64,000 bases of DNA, from NCBI GenBank assembly GCA_016618085.1, contig JABLTG010000007.1, positions 124,001 through 188,000 of the forward strand. The letters run 5' to 3'. The DNA is from Neovahlkampfia damariscottae. Lineage: Eukaryota > Heterolobosea > Selenaionea > Neovahlkampfiida > Neovahlkampfiidae. Positions 62,719 to 64,000 of this stretch are shown here, piece by piece (the first letter of the stretch is position 1; each line of letters begins with the position of its first letter). The notes under the pieces are model-generated. The model did no database searches, was not told the DNA's origin, and was given only the letters and a program-made list of their open reading frames with translations. Position numbers and translations under genes: made by a program.

Positions 62719-64000
62719 ATGAAGTTACATTTTTCAATAGCGGTGATTCACCTGATTGGTATTTTGATATACTTCAATAGTTTCTTTCCATCACCTTCAT
62801 TTGTACCTGGAAATTCATTGTTCACAGAAGAAACGACAATAAGACCAAAAAAAGAAAAATTAATTTTTATGGTTATTGACGCAATGAGGTTTGATATGGT
62901 TTCAAAAATGACAAAAACATATAAAAAAATAAAGAATAAATCAGGAATATTGATACCTTCATTCGCACATCCACCAACAGTAACGATGCCACGTTTAAAA
63001 GCAATGACCAGTGGAATTATGCCTGGTTTTTTAGATGTGGTTTATAATTTAAATTCACAAGAATTTAAACAAGATAACTGGCTGCACCAAATGAAAAGTC
63101 AAAATAAAACCATCATTCTATTTGGTGATGAAACTTGGAAAAAATTATACCCAAGTTATTTAGATTCAAAAAGTGATCCAACAACTAGTTTTTTTGTCAC
63201 TGATACAGAAATTGTTGATTCAAATGTTACAAGGCATATTGACTATCAACTAAATAATCCACATGAATGGGATACATTAATACTTCATTATTTAGGATTG
63301 GATCATGTAGGTCATATAGGTGGTGTTAAAAGTTCAAAAATGATTCCAAAAATTGATGAAATGGATGAAATTGTGAACAAAATTTCCGAGTGGACAATGA
63401 ATAGAGATGATACGTTGTTCATTGTTTGGTAAAAACTTTTTTTTCTTTTTTTTAATCTTTTTAGTTCTGATCATGGAATGACAAATGATGGGAATCATGG
63501 AGGTGCTACTATTGATGAAACTAAAACGTTTTATCTATTTTTTGGTTTAGATCAACCAAAAATATCAGAGAAGAATGAAAATTTCTATGTCAACCAAATG
63601 GACATTGTTCCAACGATATCATTAATAATGGGATTACCAATTCCAATAAATAATATTGGTGTTGTTATTGATGAACTTTTTGATCAACATGAAATGCAGT
63701 CTATTTTAAAATTGAACTTCAATCAAATCTCAAATAAGTTAAATTATTATCAAAAAAACTCATTGAAAAATTGGTATGAGAAAATTGAAAAATCAACCAA
63801 TTCAGAAAATTTGATATTGAATTACAAATCTGTAATGAAAATTATTGGTTAATATTTTTTTCCAGTTTTTGAAAGAAGCATCAAAGATTTTATTTACAAC
63901 AACCAATACAAATGCAAGCTTAATTGCTCTGGGATTTGGTATTGGAATTACATCTTTGACAACTCTAATTTTATTTCAAATGACATTTAAATCACCTATA
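62719..64000 (+). CDS. PIGG: GPI ethanolamine phosphate transferase 2 (PIGG/GPI7), 3' end off the window
   Basis: An ER membrane enzyme of GPI-anchor assembly that adds ethanolamine phosphate to the second mannose. The N-terminus has a signal-anchor helix (FSIAVIHLIGILIYFNSFF). The alkaline-phosphatase-like catalytic domain shows VIDAMRFDMV, PPTVTMPRLKAMTSG (metal and nucleophile Thr), HYLGLDHVGHIGG and CSDHGMTNDGNHGGA. Introns are 63429-63464 (36 nt) and 63832-63865 (34 nt). The third exon enters the first transmembrane helices and runs off the end of the window. ATTGG is 4 nt before ATG, and the preceding RGS stop is 70 nt away. Confidence 0.93.

Noticed and set aside
1-64000. tRNA genes, rRNA genes, CRISPR arrays, insertion sequences, retroelements or LTRs
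   Set aside because: I looked for T-loop signatures, direct repeats with spacers, terminal repeats and reverse transcriptase or integrase motifs and saw none. The only tandem repeats are coding.

Overview
This is a nuclear window from a strongly AT-rich, extremely gene-dense, single-celled eukaryote. It carries spliceosomal introns, ribosomal protein eS26, COPII Sec24, exocyst Exo70, CCR4-NOT CNOT11, a GPI-anchor enzyme, a formin and EGF-repeat surface proteins. TAA, TGA and TAG all end genes, so the code is standard. A PPR protein, an Obg GTPase, an aspartate/glutamate carrier and a fumarase with a possible presequence point to a working mitochondrion that probably has its own genome. RWP-RK, hybrid histidine kinase, MYND and DOMON/EGF families together would suit a free-living amoeboid or flagellate protist (heterolobosean- or amoebozoan-like), but I cannot place the species from sequence alone.

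Forty-four genes, two of them cut by the window edges, plus two broken gene remnants fill the 64 kb. Neighbouring genes are tens of bases apart, and some touch or overlap at their stop codons. About 70 introns can be placed by eye. Nearly all are 27-44 nt, GT..AG, and fall where the protein family demands. For almost every complete gene the exon lengths sum to a multiple of three. Several exons are tiny (5, 8, 16 and 20 nt). Most start codons have a CCAAT box (typically GACCAATCA or its reverse complement) within about 0-70 nt upstream, in either orientation and often shared by divergent genes. AATAAA often overlaps or directly follows the stop codon.

Layout. 0-13.5 kb: flavin amine oxidase (cut by the left edge), DHRS12-type dehydrogenase, WDR91, cyclin, CAAX-type protease, RluA pseudouridine synthase, formin, CNOT11, a MAPR haem protein and an unknown gene. 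13.6-24.4 kb: ribosomal protein eS26, a TPR/propeller/MYND protein, an ATG11-claw coiled coil, Obg, a hybrid histidine kinase, a gene remnant and a four-helix membrane protein. 24.4-34.8 kb: PPWD1, a broken fatty-acid-hydroxylase-like gene, an ML lipid-binding protein, a DOMON/EGF surface protein and Sec24. 35-47 kb: Ariadne-type E3 ligase, SAM/LRAT-like protein, CDK, PPR, Abp1-like protein, a ChaC-thioesterase fusion, two PAS paralogues and a small membrane protein. 47-64 kb: LIM protein, Exo70, HMG protein, aspartate/glutamate carrier, small membrane protein, DUF885 peptidase, RWP-RK factor, tRNA isopentenyltransferase, TPR protein, class I fumarase, RGS protein and PIGG (cut by the right edge).

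There is no sign of operons by function. Neighbours are unrelated housekeeping, trafficking, signalling and mitochondrial genes. The most unusual content is architectural: minimal introns and micro-exons, start-hugging CCAAT elements, stop codons shared by convergent genes, one stop/start overlap between tandem genes, and a fused gamma-glutamylcyclotransferase-thioesterase.
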